Source of the DNA: Lyophyllum atratum
Lineage: Eukaryota; Basidiomycota; Agaricomycetes; Agaricales; Lyophyllaceae
NCBI GenBank assembly: GCA_014905825.1
Contig: JACGCN010000138.1
Location: 1 to 24,018 of the forward strand
Direction: 5' to 3'
DNA length: 24,018 nucleotides
The notes under the pieces were generated by a model. That model was not told the origin of the DNA. It made no database searches and saw only the letters and a list, made by a program, of their open reading frames with translations. Position 1 is the stretch's first letter. The number at the start of each line of letters is the position of its first letter. This document shows positions 20,941 through 24,018 of this stretch, one piece after another. The translations under genes and the position numbers were made by a program.

Positions 20941-21950
20941 ACTCGCCCATGTACGGCAGGGTGGCACGCCGAACGGGGCGGTAGTGCTCTATAATACGCC
21001 AGCATCGAGTATGTACCAGCACGGTCCTCGAGTACTTGAGTCTATATACCTTCGCCCGGCCAAGCTACATAGTCTCGATAGAGATCAGCTTTATCGGCAC
21101 GTGAGACTCGTCGTTGTTCACGTCTAAGGTCGTCGCACAAGTCTGGTGGGTACCTAGTTGAGAGTCAATCCGGCGACTCGCACGTCCGCATATGTACGGG
21201 TACACAATTGCATATGGCCCGGACCCTCTTACAATAGTTCAATGGTGATGGCTGTATGGGTAGCACTGTGGATGACGCCGGACGAAGTTTTCTAAGTCTC
21301 AACATACGTACTTATGTACTACTTTCGCTGCTGCAACAAACTCCGCTGGCCGGTGCCTCGCTTGCTGCTCGTTTCGCCGTGATACGCACAGATCTATGCA
21401 GAATTTCTCTATCGATATCTATGGTTTCAAATTTGTATACTTAGGTAGTATGGAGGCAACACCTTCCAGAACAGCGCAATATATACATCCTCTAGAATGG
21501 CATAGCACATCAATCCGTCTAGTAGCCCGCTTAGCGTGAGGTGGGCTCTTTGGGCGGGCGACGTAGGGCGATCGGGCCTGGCGTTGGTGGGCTCGACCCT
21601 ACGATAGCCTATGATCGCCTAAGATAGCTACAGAGATATAGTACTGTGGGTAGAGTTCGGCGTAACTGTTGATGTATGTAGACATGTGAAACTAAATCTA
21701 ATGTTTAAAAATTATTGGATCTGGCGAAGGAAAGGAGTTCGTCGCCAGGGCGATCCTGGCGCCAACATGCTAATCGCCTAATAGCCCACCGGGCTGTGGA
21801 AGGCGCCGGCGATTCAGTGCGCTCATCCGAGCTAAAGGTGGTACATCCTCTCACTCAGTGTACATCCTCTGGATTAGCATATTATCCTTCGACCATTAGG
21901 ATAGGTTGTGTAACTGCGTGCATAGCTTTATAAAAATCTTGAGGACTATT
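20941..21950. other. Subtelomeric non-coding DNA with GC-rich inverted repeats
   Basis: No coding potential seen. From 21514 to 21815 there are repeated GC-rich strings able to form stems. CTGGCGA (21721-21727) pairs with TCGCCAG (21742-21748). CGCCAGG (21743-21749) pairs with CCTGGCG (21755-21761). ATCGCC (21773-21778) and AGCCC (21783-21787) pair with GGCGAT (21808-21813) and GGGCT (21791-21795). AGGGCGATC followed by CCTGGCG or CTGGCG occurs at both 21565-21583 and 21747-21761. ACATCCTCT occurs three times (about 21485, 21842 and 21863). Confidence 0.55.
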
Positions 21951-22305
21951 TACATACTCGGCGTCAATGCTGTTGCATTTCCGTCCGATGGCAAGCGCCT
22001 CTCATCAGCCTCAAGGGATGAAGTCGTCCAGTTCTAGGATTCGACGACGGGGACCTATCGTTGGACCCTTGAGAACCATTCGAGCTAGATCGCCGTAGCG
22101 GCACTCGAATTTTCTGATGGCAAGCTGCTCGCATCGACATCAAAATTTAAAACCACCCGGCTCCGAGATCAAATGTCGGGGGCTTCTCACTACACTCTTG
22201 TGGGTCATCCACACGTTATCCATACTGTAGCATTCTCTTCTGATGGGAAGCTCCTCGCATCAGCATCGGATGACTATCGTTCCTCTAGCGTCCGACGCTG
22301 GGGAC
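21951..22305 (+). pseudogene. Broken WD40-repeat fragment, HET-E/NWD (NLR) type
   Basis: Frame 21951 reads about two and a half WD40 repeats in the high-identity style of fungal NACHT-WD40 proteins. Pieces include VNAVAFPSDGKRLSSASRDE, STTGTYRWTLENHSS, SDGKLLASTSK, and GHPHVIHTVAFSSDGKLLASASDD ending near VRRWG (the middle of that last piece starts near 22204). Two in-frame TAG codons (22035-22037 and 22086-22088) stand where the repeat consensus has Trp: the W of LWD, and the W after HSS. Both fit TGG to TAG. There is no NACHT or effector domain nearby and the frame ends soon after, so this is an isolated dead fragment. NWD proteins act in heterokaryon incompatibility and innate recognition, but this copy cannot. 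Confidence 0.75.
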
Positions 22306-23044
22306 CTGTCGCGGTGTCCCCTTTTTTTTATCATGCTGGTTGCGTCGCGGATACTTTGTCCCGCTACTGCTCCTCGCTGTGGATGCGGTGATGTCCTCGT
22401 CGCGGATACCGTGTTCAACTATGGCGGGCGTATTCAAGACCCAGTGTGGTCTAGGCATTGACGCAGTTTCCTCGATCAAGACGGGCTATGCTAAACGAGT
22501 GCTCTCCCCGCTACGCGCATACTGCACCGTACTACGCAGTACCGTACATTCCACTGCAGTACGGTGAGTATTCTCACATCGCCGCCGGTGAATGTTAGTA
22601 GTGGTACCCACCGCAAGGCAGGGTACCGGCCGCTGGAGAATGCTTAAGTACGGTGTCTTCTACAGGCGTAGAGCATGGTACGGATCAGTACTTGAATATG
22701 TTGAGATTTAAACCCGTAATTGCTAGTACTGGCAAGGCCAGAAAGGCTGGTCGGAGAGGTGTGGCAGTGCGCCGGTTTAATGGCACGCTGACGAAGCCCG
22801 CAAAGGACAGTACGGCTCAGTAAAGCTTCTTATCGACGGCTATTCATCACGCGCGTAAAAGAGGAAGTAATGAATAAAGTGATGAAAAAGAACGAGACAT
22901 AAGATGCTCAGATAGGAAGTTGATAAATGTGCGGTGGAAACATCAGGATAAAAAATCCCTAAAATCGTAGCCGGCTGCATGCCTCAATTCTTCCGCACCT
23001 TTGACTCTTCCGTGGTCTTTACTCGGCCTCTCCCGCGACCGGCA
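22306..23044. other. Subtelomeric non-coding DNA
   Basis: No coding frame recognised. GTAC-containing strings are frequent between 22525 and 22735. They include the inverted pair ACCGTAC / GTACGGT around 22540-22563, separated by an 11-base spacer. The stretch 22850-22975 is A-rich. Confidence 0.45.
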
Positions 23045-23160
23045 GCTCCCTCTTGACTCGGTCGCTCCCTCTTGACTCGGTCGCTCCCTCTTGACTCGGT
23101 CGCTCCCTCTTGACTCCGTCCCTCCCTCAACTTTTGAGTGTTCCGCTCCCTTGACTCGTC
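23045..23160. repeat. 19-bp minisatellite
   Basis: The unit GCTCCCTCTTGACTCGGTC starts at 23045, 23064, 23083 and 23102. The first three copies are identical and the fourth differs by one base (CCGTC). After 23120 the array degrades through CTCCCTC and a partial CGCTCCCTTGACTCGTCC unit ending near 23160. The period is not a multiple of three, so coding is unlikely; the open frames across it on the minus strand are a side effect. It lies about 0.7 kb from the telomere. Confidence 0.92.
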
Positions 23161-23857
23161 CCTGCCCCACCGTACGTCACCACTAATTAGTCCGCCTCGC
23201 CCTCTCATAACTCTTCATTAGGGGATGCCATGAAAGAGCATGTGGGGAGGAATAGCGGGTGCAGTGTTCGACATAGCCTAGTCCGTCCGTCCTGGCCAGC
23301 ACCCTCAAATATTGCTCACACAGAAAAGTTTACATGACAAAAAAATGCTCCTCACAGTTAGAAAGGAGGGTATCGTATTCCGGTAGCAATCCATGGAGAA
23401 CTCGTAGGGTGGCACCTGAGAATACTGCAGAAATTTACCAAATCACTCCAGTTGGAAATCCCTCAGCCGAGGAGCATCAAATTTCGATTCTACAAGAATT
23501 TTTATGAGAGAAAAGGTTCTCGCAAATATGGGAATAAACAGCGTCTAGGTCCCGTGGCCATTCGATGAAACTTACAGAGTGTCGCCCTCCAGGACCCAGG
23601 CCTGGGAATAAACCGTCCAGACGGGAGTCATTTCTTTCGATAGGAGACTGCCGCCCGAGGGAGTTTTGGCGATGCGCGAAATTTGGGCTTCGAGGGCCAT
23701 CCGCAGTGATGGCAGCCGCTTCAGAGGCCAAGCTAAATGTGATGTAGATCTCGCAGACGTCTCTAAGGTCAACAACTGATGGGGGGTAAGCATGAATGAG
23801 CACTTGATCGCGAGGTTTTCTGACGGTGGAACTAAACTCGTGGATGTTGCCAGCATG
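23161..23857. other. Telomere-proximal unique sequence
   Basis: Unique-looking sequence between the minisatellite and the telomere. Overlapping minus-strand frames at 23477-23803 (108 codons) and 23572-23856 (94 codons) show no recognisable domain. I do not see telomere-linked RecQ helicase motifs. Confidence 0.5.
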
Positions 23858-24018
23858 TTAGGGTTAGGGTTAGGGTTAGGGTTAGGGTTAGGGTTAGGGT
23901 TAGGGTTAGGGTTAGGGTTAGGGTTAGGGTTAGGGTTAGGGTTAGGGTTAGGGTTAGGGTTAGGGTTAGGGTTAGGGTTAGGGTTAGGGTTAGGGTTAGG
24001 GTTAGGGTTAGGGTTAGG
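23858..24018 (+). repeat. Telomere, TTAGGG tandem array
   Basis: About 26.8 perfect TTAGGG copies run to the last base of the window. The G-rich strand reads 5' to 3' towards the window end, the orientation expected at a right-hand chromosome terminus. The change from unique sequence (CAGCATG) is abrupt, with no degenerate variants. The plain hexamer is the usual repeat of many filamentous fungi. Confidence 0.98.

Noticed and set aside
23045..23120. CRISPR-like regular repeat
   Set aside because: The units are directly adjacent with no spacers, and the organism is a fungus; it is a minisatellite.
22943..23208. Arg/Glu/Ser-rich open frames over the minisatellite (minus strand)
   Set aside because: The repeat period is 19, so the repetitive peptide is an artefact of a tandem repeat read in successive frames.
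23477..23856. Telomere-proximal open frames (108 and 94 codons, minus strand)
   Set aside because: The two overlap in different frames, and neither shows helicase or other recognisable motifs.

Overview
The window is the right-hand end of a chromosome from a filamentous ascomycete fungus. The last 161 bases are an uninterrupted TTAGGG array with the G-rich strand running outward. The coding genes carry very short introns (51-75 nt) with GT..AG ends and CTNAC-like branch points. The protein families found (fungal rhodopsin-domain proteins, DUF3176, secreted tyrosinase, HET-E/NWD-type WD40 debris, Tad-like LINE debris) are typical of Pezizomycotina, probably a Eurotiomycete. I cannot name the species.

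Layout, left to right. A two-exon C2H2 zinc-finger gene (80-724, +). A long gene-poor stretch (725-4663) with an AT-rich patch near 3880-4400. A six-exon seven-helix rhodopsin-domain membrane protein (4664-6099, -). A gene-free gap. A four-exon secreted tyrosinase with all six copper histidines (7963-9273, -). A second gap ending in a broken LINE reverse-transcriptase tail (about 11055-11480, +). A DUF3176 membrane protein (12389-14215, -) and a four-helix membrane protein (15012-15812, -). A gap of about 3.2 kb. A three-exon zinc-finger/DEDDh exonuclease (19066-20793, -), whose 5' end is partly duplicated just upstream. Beyond 20.9 kb there is only subtelomeric material: GC-rich inverted repeats, a broken WD40 fragment, a 19-bp minisatellite and the telomere.

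The genes do not form an obvious pathway. Three of the six are integral membrane proteins and one is secreted, so surface and extracellular functions dominate. The two transposon/NLR-like relics carry Trp codons turned into stops in the manner expected of C-to-T (G-to-A) mutation, which suggests repeat-induced point mutation or a similar process, whereas the intact genes keep clean frames and splice sites.

All gene models were assembled by hand from reading frames and splice signals. The exon joins are supported by frame continuity and by motifs that become contiguous across the joins, not by transcript data.
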